Assembly: GCA_030512295.1 (NCBI GenBank)
Contig: JAULSR010000005.1
Coordinates: 2,108,001-2,172,000 of the forward strand
Direction: 5' to 3'
DNA from: Bombardia bombarda
Lineage: Eukaryota > Ascomycota > Sordariomycetes > Sordariales > Lasiosphaeriaceae
Length of the DNA stretch: 64,000 nt
Below, piece after piece: positions 33,501 through 43,270 of the stretch. The translations under genes were made by a program, and so were the position numbers. Below the pieces are notes generated by a model. That model made no database searches. It was not told where the DNA came from and was given only the letters and a program-made list of their open reading frames with translations. Every line of letters begins with the position of its first letter. Position 1 is the first letter of the stretch.

Positions 33501-36317
33501 CCCGCCTCAAGCCCGCCTCGAGCCCGCTGACACTTGGTCGGTCTGTCCACGCTCTGCCGTTTTAGGAAGGACGACCTGTCTTCGAGGCGGGTTATGCCCA
33601 TCCATGGTAATAACTTGGGGACTTGCCTTGCGAACCGATGAGAACCTTGGGGACCTGCAGTTGTTGTGATTTGCCTTGTTTGGATTGGATCAAAAAAAAA
33701 AGTTTGGTGCGATAGATTTTCGATGCCAGAAGTGGCCACTGTCAACGGCGGTGAACAGAACAGGAATGTACATGTACGTACCTGATGCATGTAACCATAC
33801 TGTGAGGGTCTTGTATCGACTACATGCAAGTACCTACCTTAGTACCTACCTAGGTAGTGTACACCGTGAATTCGGGATTGATCGTGCCATCCACGCCTTA
33901 CAAATGATACATCCAATATTCCTTACCAACCGTCACGTCGCCTAATGTACATAGAGGTACATACCTTGGCCAAAAAGGCACCCTTCGAGCCTTCCAGGTT
34001 CCTACTTCGGTTCTTGGGTACAGTACCTGCACATCAGTAAGCTTGGAGTCAATGGAAGTTCCCTCGACATCGTCGTCCACCACCGACATTGGATGGGCCT
34101 ACCTACCAGGACCCTTGATAATTTGATCGGATTCATCTGATGCATTATCGAATTCATTCTTGCAGTGTGCTCAGGGGGGTCATGGGTGTGGCATTCTAAA
34201 GTGCTGACGAGCCGGCATCCGCACGAAAAGAGACAGCCCACCCCCAAGGGCAAGATCTGACTTTTGTCATGACCAAAAGCCCAAGTACGGATAGCACCCG
34301 GGCTATCTTACCTATCTATCGAGCAGCACTCACAATGCAGCACGCCCAAAGAAAAAAGCCAAATAAAGCAACAGTCCGGCACGGATACTGCCCCTCATTC
34401 GTGACGCTGCAGTGCGGTTCTGTAGTGCGGTTCCATTGCAACCATCTTCGCCTAGGGTGCAGACCGGCAGACGTCGTCGTACAATGAGCGCCCTCCGATT
34501 TGGATTTATTCTCACCCCACGAGACGACTCCCGAGTTGGAAGGCCGACAAGGACAAAAAGGAACACGGTAGAATCTGAAGAGAAAGCTGTCAGATGGTCT
34601 TTCTTAGAAGTCCCCAAATGACATTTCCCCTACGCGATGGCTTCCTGCATAGATTGTCTTACGCACAGCCAATATACACAGTCTACCTACACTCGAGCTA
34701 CATTACTAACCACCAGCATAGTGCAGATACCTCCAGACCGGTGCGGGTCTCTTTTGAAGGTTTTTGACCATGTTGGAGGAGGAGGTTGCTCAGCCAGAAT
34801 ACATGTCCTGGGTTTTTGGACTTCCTGTCCTGGGCACATTCGTTCTCTCTCCCCCTCCTCCCACGCTCTCTCTTACACGACCTCTCGTTCCACGCCTGTC
34901 GCTGCTTCTCAGATAGATCATCAAGGTTCTCGAGCTTCCTATTGGACTTTACGGGAGAGCATTCTTTTTTTTTCTTTTTTTTTTCTTCCGGCATCCCTGA
35001 TTGGATTCTGAACTGTCAAACCAGCCAACAGCATGGATCGGTCCGTCATCCGCATCGCCTTGGAAAAAAGATAGATGATGGTCACATTCTTGCCCGCAGC
35101 AGGAGACCTAGAGCCAGCCCAGCCAATGACCTACGTCGTTTTTCGCGCGCTGCCTGCCTGCTGCAGCCTACAGAGCACTCGCAGCTCGCCGCAGGTAGGC
35201 AAGGTAGCTGCACTACTCCTGCAACCGGGAGTCCCTGTGCGCTGCGGTACGGTGCGGGGACGACCTCTCCCCTTCACGGGGGCTGGTTGGCGAACCTGGT
35301 TTTGCTGTGGCCCTGTACCGGTGGCCTGGTACTGCCGGAGCTCGGAGGAGTTATTCCCTTGGAGACGAAAGCACCCCCTGACCCAGAGGCTGCTCATTAG
35401 GCTCGCAGACGGACTGCCTGGCAAACAGACCGAAAGGGACGAGATTGTCTGCCTACCTGCCCCCCTGCCCGCCTATAGTCGATTAAAAGACTACCCGACT
35501 CCTAATTACCGCCTCTCTCGCCTACAACACTGTGCAAAAGATCAGTTACTTCTTTCTCGCGAGCCAGTCATTCAGTCAATCACTCCCGTCAGTCAATCAC
35601 CCAATGCACTGCTGCAGGTCAGCCCGACATGAGTGTATTCTGTGCGAGTCCGGTTGCTTGGCCATGAGGGTACACTTTTCGTTGGGCAAACATTCTATCT
35701 CTGTCTTTGTTATCCGTTTTCCTAGGTACGTTTCGCCCTCACCCGTCTGGTAGGTTCAGATTCAGAACCCGTAGACCCAATTCCACATTCCCCGGCAGGT
35801 TAGAGATAAAGAGCCATATCGTAGGACATGGAACCGGCAGTAGTCTGTCGGTGTGGCCCGCTCGGGAGTATTTTGTGAGTCAGTGGTCTACTTCGTCCTA
35901 CCTGCCTTGTGTTTTAGAAGAGAGATAGAGATCGTTAGTGCCGTAAGTTGACGTGTAACGGATCACAGCATTGGATGGTCGTGTACTATCTCTAACACAT
36001 GTGCCCCCTGTGTCTTAACTGTCGGGCTTTGCCAAGCGTTGACTTACCCTGACGTCAAGCTGAGTACTGACGAGCACATGGCCAGGGTTCCAATGCAACT
36101 TGCTACCGCTCTTCACGTCCAGTGCCTTTCTGAATCTGGCTCATAGTCGAATTTCTGAAGAAAACTGTTTAGGGGGTGTTTGGTGTCGTTGGTCACAAAC
36201 GGGGTTAGGGTTGTGGCTAGACTTAACAGGACGAGGAGCGTCAAAAGTGGGACGGGCTGGATGGAACCAGACTCACACTAACAGTCACTGTTCCACTATG
36301 TTGAGTACGAATTCAAT
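30515..36317. other. 5.8 kb region without a supported gene
   Basis: It starts with the promoter of the ABC transporter gene and ends just before the tRNA. It holds TGTTGTTTAT/TGCTTG repeats (30954-31021), a doubled GTCGACCTGG (32195-32214), ACAGACA repeats (32428-32450), a long T-rich pyrimidine tract (33238-33298), several TACCTAGG palindromes (33825-33860) and a second poly-T tract (34962-34988). The longest open frames (31430-32158 minus, 34786-35400 plus) have no domain, no homolog-like pattern and strongly biased Pro/Arg/Ser content. I treat them as chance. The pyrimidine tracts resemble fungal promoter/leader sequence. Confidence 0.5.
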
Positions 36318-36411
36318 GGGCGTGTGGTCTAGTGGTATGATTTCTGTTTTGCAATGCCTCGGCAATATTGCATCTTACAGACGGTCCCGCGTTCGATCCG
36401 CGGTACGTCCA
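36318..36411 (+). tRNA. tRNA-Ala(UGC) with a 22-base intron
   Basis: The acceptor stem is GGGCGTG paired with TACGTCC, including the G3-U70 wobble that marks alanine tRNAs, and the discriminator base is A. The D-arm is GGTCTAGTGGTATGAT. The anticodon stem TCTGT/ACAGA encloses TT-TGC-A, an intron at 36354-36375, then T. The intron contains ATTGCA, which can pair with TGCAAT across the anticodon as nuclear tRNA introns do. The T-arm is CCGCG-TTCGATC-CGCGG. TTTTT follows at 36413-36417 as a Pol III terminator. The anticodon is at 36350-36352. Confidence 0.88.
36354..36375 (+). other. tRNA intron
   Basis: 22 bases lie between positions 37 and 38 of the tRNA, the canonical site for nuclear tRNA introns. 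It includes ATTGCA complementary to the anticodon region. Confidence 0.82.
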
Positions 36412-36774
36412 ATTTTTGCCATATTTGTCACAATATAACTTCTATGATTATCACAACTGCGTGATTGTTCAGTTTCATTTTTGTCATGTTCTCATAACGG
36501 TAACCTTTGCGAGCGTTTCGTTTCATACAGCTAGATGCTTTTAATAACTGAGCTATGCCTCCTTTCGGTCATGACTCACCGGCGAACCGTTATTTCCCAG
36601 TGACACAGCCCACAAATTCACTGCGCTTCATATTGAACCAGTGCCAGCAGTACTGTGAGCAAAGTACATATAGGAGAGGGCGACGCCAGGCAACCGAATA
36701 CCTGCCATGATTGTTACTTCCAATTTAACTTTTATCGCCCGAGACCATTAACATACCAATTCACGACCCGGGGG
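36412..36774. other. Spacer between tRNA and NADAR gene
   Basis: It begins with the Pol III terminator and ends with the leader of the NADAR gene. A 14-codon upstream frame (36707-36751) lies close to the main start. The minus strand at 36526-36567 looks loosely like a 5' half of a tRNA but does not fold (see rejected items). Confidence 0.5.
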
Positions 36775-37719
36775 ATGCCAGTCACAACGAGAAGCGGCAG
36801 GGTAGCCAAAATCACAAGCACTGTGAAAAGCGCTGTGAAGGAAAAGAAGCCAGGCAGCGAGCCGAGAGTTGCAACCATGAAACACAAGGCCGGCAGAAGC
36901 AAGACAATAGTAGAGGAGGAGGCTGTCAACCCCTTGTCATCCAACGCCAACACCACGCCTCTATACTTTTGGCGCGAGACCGATCACCAAACCGGCTGGC
37001 TGAGCCAATGGTACATGTGTGACTTTACAGACGCCCAAGGCAGCGTGATCTACAAGACAGCAGAGCAGTGAGTGAGAATGTGTGTGTGTGTGCGCGTGTG
37101 TATTGTCCGCATTCACATTCACATAGCCATCTCTCAAACAAGGCCATGATGCACACACGTCAGCCACACAACCCAGTGACACTCCCTCTCACCTTCTCTC
37201 CTCTCTAGCTACATGATGTACCACAAAGCCCTCCTCTTCTCCGACCCCGTCGCAGCCGCCAACATCCTCGCCGCCAAGCACCCTCGCCAGGTACGCGCCA
37301 TGGGCCGCAAGGTGCGCGGTTTCGACGACGCAGTCTGGAACGCCGAGCGCGAGCGCATCGTCCGCGAGGGCTCCTGCTTCAAGTTCACGCGTCCCCTGAC
37401 CAAAGAGGGTGACAAGCCGTTCCGGCTAGGCACGTCGCCGTCCGCGCCGTATATCGGACATGCCAGCCTGCGCGCCCTGCTGCTCAGCACGGGCGGCCGC
37501 GAGCTGGTCGAGGCGAGCCCGTATGATGCGGTCTGGGGCATCGGGCTGACGGCCGCAGCGGCGGAGCAGACCGATAGGGACGAGGTATGGGGCTTGAACT
37601 TGTTGGGTAAGGCGCTGATGCATGTGAGGGAGCAGTTAAGGAGGGAGGATGAAGAGGAGGAGGAGAGGAAGGAGAAGGAGGTGAAGGAGCGGCAGGCGAG
37701 CCCTTCTTTTGCATCATGA
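36775..37719 (+). CDS. NADAR-domain protein (YbiA/DUF1768-like)
   Basis: Two exons, 36775-37067 and 37209-37719, give 267 residues. The reading frame is open further upstream but without ATG, so 36775 is chosen. The intron is GTGAGT-CTCTAG and contains a GT repeat. Residues 1-60 are basic (TTRSGRVAK, KEKKPGS, KHKAGRSK) and may direct to the nucleus. The NADAR fold follows: LYFWRETDHQTGWLSQWYMC, AEHYMMYHKALLF, RQVRAMGRKVRGFDDAVW, LLSTGGRELVEASPYDAVWGIG and NLLGKALMHVRE. NADAR proteins act as N-glycosidases; bacterial and phage members are reported to remove ADP-ribose from guanine. The fungal role is not established. The C-terminus is a highly charged Glu/Lys coil. Confidence 0.87.
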
Positions 37720-38418
37720 AAGGAAGGGATTGTCGGGGCGAGAAAGCGTATCCTGCATGCATACCTACGGGACTGAGTCTATACACCCAGATCTCGTTCA
37801 CTGGAAGCGATCCGTTTTCTATCTATTCAATATGATAGGTCGGTAAATAGGTAGGTAGCTAGGTAGGAAGATAGATGGTTAAGATCATCGCTGTCCTGTC
37901 CATTTACCTGCGCTGGAGCACTCGCTCCGTGCCCGTCATTCCTAAACCAAAGAAGGACTGTGGTCTCATCCTTTTCCTTCTCTCTCCTTCCCCCTTCATC
38001 CCATTATAAGCTAAAAATTGTACAATCCAAGGCCATCTACTTTTTACATATGCAACAACCATCGATGCCGTTGCCTTGCCTGCCCATCGATTCCCGCGCC
38101 GGCGGCCCCCATCCCCCAGCGCCCCCCCCCCCCAAGACAAAGAGTGGTGTGTGATAATAGTGGAAATGCTCAAGAAGGCGCCTGCTCCCTAGCCTCTCTA
38201 TTCGACTTGTCCCTTAAACTCCCAGCGGTCTCAAGCGACCCAGTTCCCAATTGTGTGTGTTATGATACATTTGTTTTTTTTCGTCGTACTTGAACAGAAT
38301 GAATTTAAAAGAGGTAAGCCGAAGCCAGGTAATGGTGGTGGTACGCAGCAGACGACGTGTTTTCGTTCTCCACAGAGAAAAAAGAATTGTGGTGCGTCTC
38401 CTCGGAGACAACGATAAC
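37720..38418. other. Convergent intergenic spacer
   Basis: This is the 3' flank of two converging genes, with TAGGTAGGTAGCTAGGTAGG near 37847-37866 and a 12-C run at 38122-38133. No gene is supported. Confidence 0.55.
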
Positions 38419-40165
38419 TTAGATGTAATCGCGGCCGCTCTTTTGCATCTCAATCAACCTCCAGCCTCTCGTCTCGGGGTTGGTCACATCCTCAGCAATC
38501 CGTGTTATGCCGATAGCATACGTGACGAGCTGGACCTTATCCTCCATGCCGGCGGCCAGTTGGTTTGTCTTGGCGTTGCGGTAGACGTGCACCTCCTGCG
38601 TCCTGCAGGTGATGATAAAGACAGGTATCTCACCAGGCTCGAGCATACGCGCCTTGAGAATATCCACACCCCGGATGTCCAGGATGCGCCCGTCAGACTT
38701 GAGGCCGGCCTGTGCGTACTGCTTGGTCAGGGCCTCGTAGACGGAGTACTGGGCCTCTGACAGCCAGAGCTTCAGAGTCGCGATGTCGGCCTTGACATAT
38801 GCGTCTAGCACCTCGGGGAGGATGTATTCGCGCAGGTCCCGCAGGAACGGCTCGACCTGGAACCCGGGGTCCATGGTGCGGAGTTTCTTGATGACGAGCG
38901 CCGTCTCGTTCTCGGCGAAGAAACCGGCGACGCGATCCGTGATGCTTCTGGCGGTCGAAATGAGGGGGTTCTCTGACTCCTGGTAGACGTTCTTCATGCC
39001 GAAAACGCCCTGGACAAACTTGTTCGAGTCCCTGAAATCGCGCCACGCCTCCTTCCATGCCGCGTCCTTGTGTAGCGTTACGTGTGTTCCGGCCCTGCAA
39101 GATAGAGTTAGCTGGGTAATAGTGGAAGCTCAAGGTTGCAAATTCATCTTACTCTGGGTCTTCGGCAAAGACTTGGTTCGGGTTTCCGCCGTTGAGCTTC
39201 TCGAGTTGTTCCCGCAACTCGCGCTTCTTCCTCCGCTCCTCCTTCTCTACCCATCCACCGTACCTGGAGCTGCTTCCATCGTCGATGACATCCTTGACGT
39301 TCCGGTAAGCCTCGGTCTCGCGGATTGGCTTGGTGGCCTTGTCCAGCGCCTCTCCGGTGATGTTGGCGCCCTTTCGTACGCCCTTCATCACGGGCGTTTC
39401 CCACGTCCAAGAGGCGCCCTTTCCGATGGCGCCGGCGGTCGTCTTGACTACGGTCGAGGCGGTAGACGAGACGGCGCCAGTGGTGGCCTCGTACGCCTGC
39501 CGTGCCTTCCTGACCGACTCGCTCTCTGTGAATTCGTGGGCCGAGGAGGCCAGGGCCTTGGTGGACTCGTTCCACTCCTTGGACTGCTTGAACTCGGTCT
39601 GCATGGTGTCCATGAACACCTGCCACGGGGTCTTGTCGCCATGGGGCGGTGGTGGTGGAGCCTCTTCCTTCTTGCCTTCGGACTTTTGCTCGCCCTCGCC
39701 CTCACCCTCGCCACCGTCCTCTCCAGGCTTTTGGGCCTTCTCCCCAGCGCCGGGGTCGGTCTTCTGGTCTGCTGGCTTGCCGTCTTGTGTCGTCTCGGCA
39801 GAGTCTGTCGGGGCCTTGGCGTCCTTCTGCTCGGCCTTCTCCTCGGGCTGCTTCTGGCGTGTCTGAGACGAGACGTGGAAGGGGCGCGCATCTATTGTTG
39901 ATCTTCTATCGACTCTAATGGCACTAGGGAGGAAGAGAGATCGTAATAGGGGCTGTTCTGGGAGGTAAGGGGAGGCGGCGGCGCTGGCGGCGGATGGGCG
40001 GGTCGCGGTGGTGTTGAGAGTAGACAGGCGGGCGGTCGACGACGACAGGAAGCGGCTATGTGCCAATGACGCGGGCGACGGGCCGTGGACATTGCTCAAA
40101 AGCGCGGCCGAGGCTCTAGAGGGAGCACTCGGCGAAGCCCTCATCAAGTGCCTATATGAATTCAT
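38419..40165 (-). CDS. tim44: Mitochondrial inner membrane translocase subunit Tim44
   Basis: Two exons, 39153-40165 and 38419-39094, with a GTAAGA-TTGCAG intron; 562 residues. The upstream open frame has no ATG beyond 40165, so that start is taken; the N-terminus (MNSYRHLMRAS and following Arg/Ser-rich stretch) is a matrix-targeting presequence. A Lys/Glu-rich acidic segment (residues about 110-175) precedes the Tim44 N-domain with TPWQVFMDTMQTEFKQSKEW. The C-terminal lipase-like Tim44 domain includes ENPLISTARSITDRV, RDLREYILPEVLDAYVKADI and RGVDILKARMLEPGEIPVF. Tim44 tethers mtHsp70 to the TIM23 channel on the matrix side. It is transcribed head-to-head with the uS11m gene. Confidence 0.95.
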
Positions 40166-40625
40166 GCTTGCTCTGTGCAGCAGCTGCCCCGTCAAGCTTT
40201 GGATGCTGTGCAAACGGGCAGCGTGGCAAGTAGTGTGAAGCAATCAATGCTAAAAGAAATGATTGATGGTCGAAGATTAGGTCGGGATTTTGCGCGAGAT
40301 GGAATTTCTGTCTGCCGACCTAGCGAGCTTCGGACAGAAGTGGTTGCTTGGCAAGCTGGCAGGGGGGCGGGTACGGGTGGCATGGGCCATCATGGCTACC
40401 CCAAACCGCCCCAAACCGCCCCAGAATTCGAATTTGTTCGCCGCTTGGCCGCTAGAAAGAAAACCCAATTTTTGCCAAGCTCCGGCAAATTGCCGGCCCA
40501 GCACACCCCAGCGCGCCCAAAAATCCCTTGGGGGGATCTCGACCGTGGCGCATTTGCACCTCTGGCTATCTAGACTTCGCGAGACCTGACGACACCGGCT
40601 CCGTCGCGCCCCAACCACCATCATC
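40166..40625. promoter_or_regulatory. Shared promoter region of Tim44 and uS11m genes
   Basis: 460 bases separate the two divergent start codons. The region contains a tandem CCCCAAACCG repeat (two and a half units, 40399-40423) and a CCAAT at 40465-40469. Co-regulation of two mitochondrial genes is plausible inference. Confidence 0.5.
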
Positions 40626-41291
40626 ATGAGCCGATTGTCGACAAGCCGCCTTTTGGCGGGCCTTTCCAGACCACGGTGCGTAGCTGCTCCCCTCAGCGTA
40701 CCGCAATGGACCCGAGTCTTTTCACAGTCGCCTGCGCCCCAGCAACCCGACGATGCGGCGTCTCCGATCACCACCTCCAGCCTCTTGAACGGCATGAGGA
40801 GCACAAACAACCCGGTCAGAAATCTTGTCCAGGACACTATGCGGAGAGCTGCAGACCCTAGAAACTACAGCAGAGAAGGGCTGGCCAGCACATTAGGCAT
40901 GGAGGCTGAGGAGAACGAGGAGCCGTACCATTTCCACATCTACGCCCACAGGCACAACACGCACATCACAGTCACCAAGCCGAACCGGGATGCCATCATC
41001 TCTCTCTCGTGCGGGAATCTGGGCTTCAAGAAGTCGCAGCGCAAGAGCTACGACGCGGCGTACCAGCTCGGGGCCTATGTGGTGGACAAGCTGCACCAGC
41101 AGGGACACGTCAAGAAGATCGACAAGCTGGAGGTGATGATGAGAGGGTTCGGGCCTGGGAGAGAGGCAGTCACCAAGGTGCTTCTGGGAACCGAGGGCCG
41201 CATGTTGCGGGACAAGATCACGCGGGTTGGTGATGCTACGCGTCTCAAGTTTGGTGGAACAAGAAGCCCCAAGGTGAGGAGACTGGGTTAA
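40626..41291 (+). CDS. MRPS18: Mitochondrial small-subunit ribosomal protein uS11m
   Basis: A single exon of 221 residues starting at ATCATC-ATG. The first 45 residues are Arg/Ser-rich without acidic residues, a matrix presequence. The C-terminal half is the S11 domain: YHFHIYAHRHNTHITVTKPN, LSCGNLGFKKSQRKSYDAAYQ and VMMRGFGPGREAVTKVLL. It ends GGTRSPKVRRLG, the basic S11 tail that contacts 16S-type rRNA near the platform. The symbol follows the yeast name for mitochondrial S11. Length and position of the domain match fungal mitochondrial S11 proteins, which carry a longer N-terminus than bacterial S11. Confidence 0.93.
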   Translation: MSRLSTSRLLAGLSRPRCVAAPLSVPQWTRVFSQSPAPQQPDDAASPITTSSLLNGMRSTNNPVRNLVQDTMRRAADPRNYSREGLASTLGMEAEENEEPYHFHIYAHRHNTHITVTKPNRDAIISLSCGNLGFKKSQRKSYDAAYQLGAYVVDKLHQQGHVKKIDKLEVMMRGFGPGREAVTKVLLGTEGRMLRDKITRVGDATRLKFGGTRSPKVRRLG

Positions 41292-41752
41292 GCGCGCGCG
41301 CACGCGCTGGTTGGGAAGGAGAAGAAGGAACGGAGGCGTGGGATCTGCTCTGGGGTGTACATGTCATGTATCATATATCCATCTGCATCATCTTTTATAT
41401 CAAGAAGGATGCCAACTATCATTTTCATGAGAGTGTCTGAGGCAATAACCTCCGTGAATCTAATGACCGCTTGGGCCGGCACGGAAACGGACGTTATAGA
41501 TAGTAGTCGTAGGCGTTTGCAGGGGTCGAGGCCCCAAGCGGCAGGGATCAATGGGTCCACTAAAATTTCAGCGACGGCCGGTGCAGATTCCAGCGACCGC
41601 CGACCGCAACCGAATGGATCCATTGTGAATTGGCGGCAGGCAACTGGAGGCAGATCCGATCCGTCACCCACCATCCACCATCCACCATCCACAATTGCAC
41701 CCGCACTCTTGTCGCCGAGCAAAGCCATGTAGTGCACCAGCACCAACCCACC
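41292..41752. other. Spacer between uS11m and Bcs1 genes
   Basis: This is a 460-base same-strand spacer. It contains repeated CCATCCACC units at 41668-41692 and a start-stop uORF at 41727-41732. Confidence 0.55.
41727..41732 (+). promoter_or_regulatory. Start-stop uORF upstream of Bcs1
   Basis: ATG is followed directly by TAG, 20 bases before the Bcs1 start, with G at -3 and the otherwise good context AAAGCC. A start-stop element of this kind can stall ribosomes in other eukaryotes. Presence is seen; effect is inference. Confidence 0.5.
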
Positions 41753-43270
41753 ATGTCAACAGACCATCAGACCCCGCCGCATGCCACAACTGCGCCCACA
41801 CCCGCACCTTCTCCTGCCAACAATGCACCCGCATCCGCACCCATAGCCGGGGCGCAGCTGCCAGTGCCGTCCATCCTGGGCCTCGATGCCCTCTTCAACA
41901 ACCCCGTCTTCGCGGGCGGCATTGGGCTCGCGGGGCTCGGGGCTGCCGCCGCATTTGGACGGCGCGCGGCCATCCGCGGGGCCGAGCTCCTGCGACGCCA
42001 GCTGCTGGTGAACATTGAGATCAGCAAGCGCGATCCGTCGTACAGCTGGGTGCTCGCCTGGCTGGCCCAGCCGCGCAACGACAGCGGCTTCCTGGCCAGC
42101 CGCCTAACGCGCATCCGCAACCTCGCCGTCACCACCAGCACCCGCTCCATCAACCCGGCCAAGCCCGCCGGCGACGAGGGCGCCGCCGCCCGCATCCAGG
42201 CCGACTTCCGCGTCCAGCCCGGCTACGGCCGCCACATCATCCGCCACCGTCCGGGCGTCTACATCGGCGTCAGCCGCGAGAAGGCCAGCACTACCACCAC
42301 CGCCACCGGCGAGCCCCACGAGACCCTCACACTCACCCTGCTGTGGGCCCACCGCCACGTGCTGTCCGACATCTTCACCGAAGCACATGCCATGGCCTCG
42401 CGCTTCCATGAGGGCAAAACGGTCGTCTACACGGCCAAGCGCATGGAGTGGACGGCCCTGGGCAAGCCGCGGCTGAAGCGCCCCCTCGGCAGCGTCATCC
42501 TGGACGAGGGCGTCAAGGAGGGCCTCGTGGCCGACGTGCGCGACTTTTTGGGCGCCCGCCAGTGGTACACGGACCGGGGCGTGCCCTACCGCCGCGGCTA
42601 CCTGCTGTACGGCCCGCCGGGCACCGGCAAGACGTCCTTCATCCAGGCCCTCGCCGGCGAGCTCGAGTACAGCGTCGCCATGATCAACCTAAGCGAGGTC
42701 GGCGTCACCGACGACCTGCTCGCCCACCTGCTGACCCAGCAGCCCGAGAAGAGCATCCTGGTGCTCGAGGACGTCGACGCCGCTTTGGTAAACCGCAAGC
42801 AGCGGGAGTCGGACGGGTACAGCGGCAAGACGGTCACCTTCTCGGGTTTGTTGAATGCGCTCGACGGTTTGGCTGCTGGCGAGGACAGGATCGCGTTCTT
42901 GACGACGAACCATGTTGACCGGCTGGACCCGGCACTGATACGGCCTGGGAGGGTGGACATGATGGTGCGCATAGGCGAGGCCACAAGGTACCAGGCTGCG
43001 GAGATGTGGGATCGGTACTATGGGGACATTGACGCGGACAAGTCGGGCTGCGAGAGGTTCATCAAGAGGCTGGGTGAGTTGGGCTTGTTTGGCGACAGTG
43101 AAGTTCCCGAGGTGCCAAAGAGGCACACGTCGACTGCCGCCATACAGGGCCTGTTCCAGTTCAACAAGAACGATATGGAGGGTGCTATCAATATGGCTGA
43201 GGGATTGATTCCAAGGACGTTTGAGGCGGAGACGCCGTTGGAAGGGAGCTATGTCAAGTCTCCGGCATGA
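41753..43270 (+). CDS. bcs1: Mitochondrial AAA chaperone Bcs1
   Basis: A single exon of 505 residues. The frame is open upstream to 41630 but has no ATG before 41753. Residues 1-45 are Pro/Ala/Thr-rich. LFNNPVFAGGIGLAGLGAAAAF gives the single membrane span; RRAAIRGAELLRRQLLVNIEI follows as the internal targeting signal and start of the Bcs1-specific domain. The AAA domain has Walker A GPPGTGKTS (287-295), Walker B ILVLEDVDAA, a sensor-1 region FLTTNHVDRLDPAL and RPGRVDMMV. Bcs1 translocates the folded Rieske iron-sulfur protein across the inner membrane in the last step of bc1 complex assembly. Fungi have Bcs1-like paralogs, but the transmembrane segment and Bcs1 domain support the true ortholog. 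Confidence 0.9.
   Translation: MSTDHQTPPHATTAPTPAPSPANNAPASAPIAGAQLPVPSILGLDALFNNPVFAGGIGLAGLGAAAAFGRRAAIRGAELLRRQLLVNIEISKRDPSYSWVLAWLAQPRNDSGFLASRLTRIRNLAVTTSTRSINPAKPAGDEGAAARIQADFRVQPGYGRHIIRHRPGVYIGVSREKASTTTTATGEPHETLTLTLLWAHRHVLSDIFTEAHAMASRFHEGKTVVYTAKRMEWTALGKPRLKRPLGSVILDEGVKEGLVADVRDFLGARQWYTDRGVPYRRGYLLYGPPGTGKTSFIQALAGELEYSVAMINLSEVGVTDDLLAHLLTQQPEKSILVLEDVDAALVNRKQRESDGYSGKTVTFSGLLNALDGLAAGEDRIAFLTTNHVDRLDPALIRPGRVDMMVRIGEATRYQAAEMWDRYYGDIDADKSGCERFIKRLGELGLFGDSEVPEVPKRHTSTAAIQGLFQFNKNDMEGAINMAEGLIPRTFEAETPLEGSYVKSPA

Noticed and set aside
34786..35632. Two overlapping plus-strand frames of 204 and 185 codons
   Set aside because: No domain, a homopolymeric Phe run from a poly-T tract, and mutual overlap indicate non-coding sequence.
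36526..36567. Minus-strand GGAGGCATAGCTCAGTTATT resembling a tRNA 5' half
   Set aside because: The D-stem has a mismatch, no anticodon stem of five pairs forms, and no T-arm follows. At most it is a decayed relic.
36655..36774. N-terminal extension of the NADAR protein
   Set aside because: It begins with GTG, and the sequence is unlike the downstream protein. ATG 36775 is preferred.
38996..39901. 301-codon plus-strand frame opposite Tim44
   Set aside because: Leu/Gly-rich antisense shadow of a GC-rich exon.
40166..40243. N-terminal extension of Tim44
   Set aside because: It would start at TTG; the ATG at 40165 already gives a good presequence.
41630..41752. N-terminal extension of Bcs1 from 41630
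   Set aside because: The extension has no ATG; it would need TTG initiation. The ATG at 41753 gives a normal Bcs1 length.
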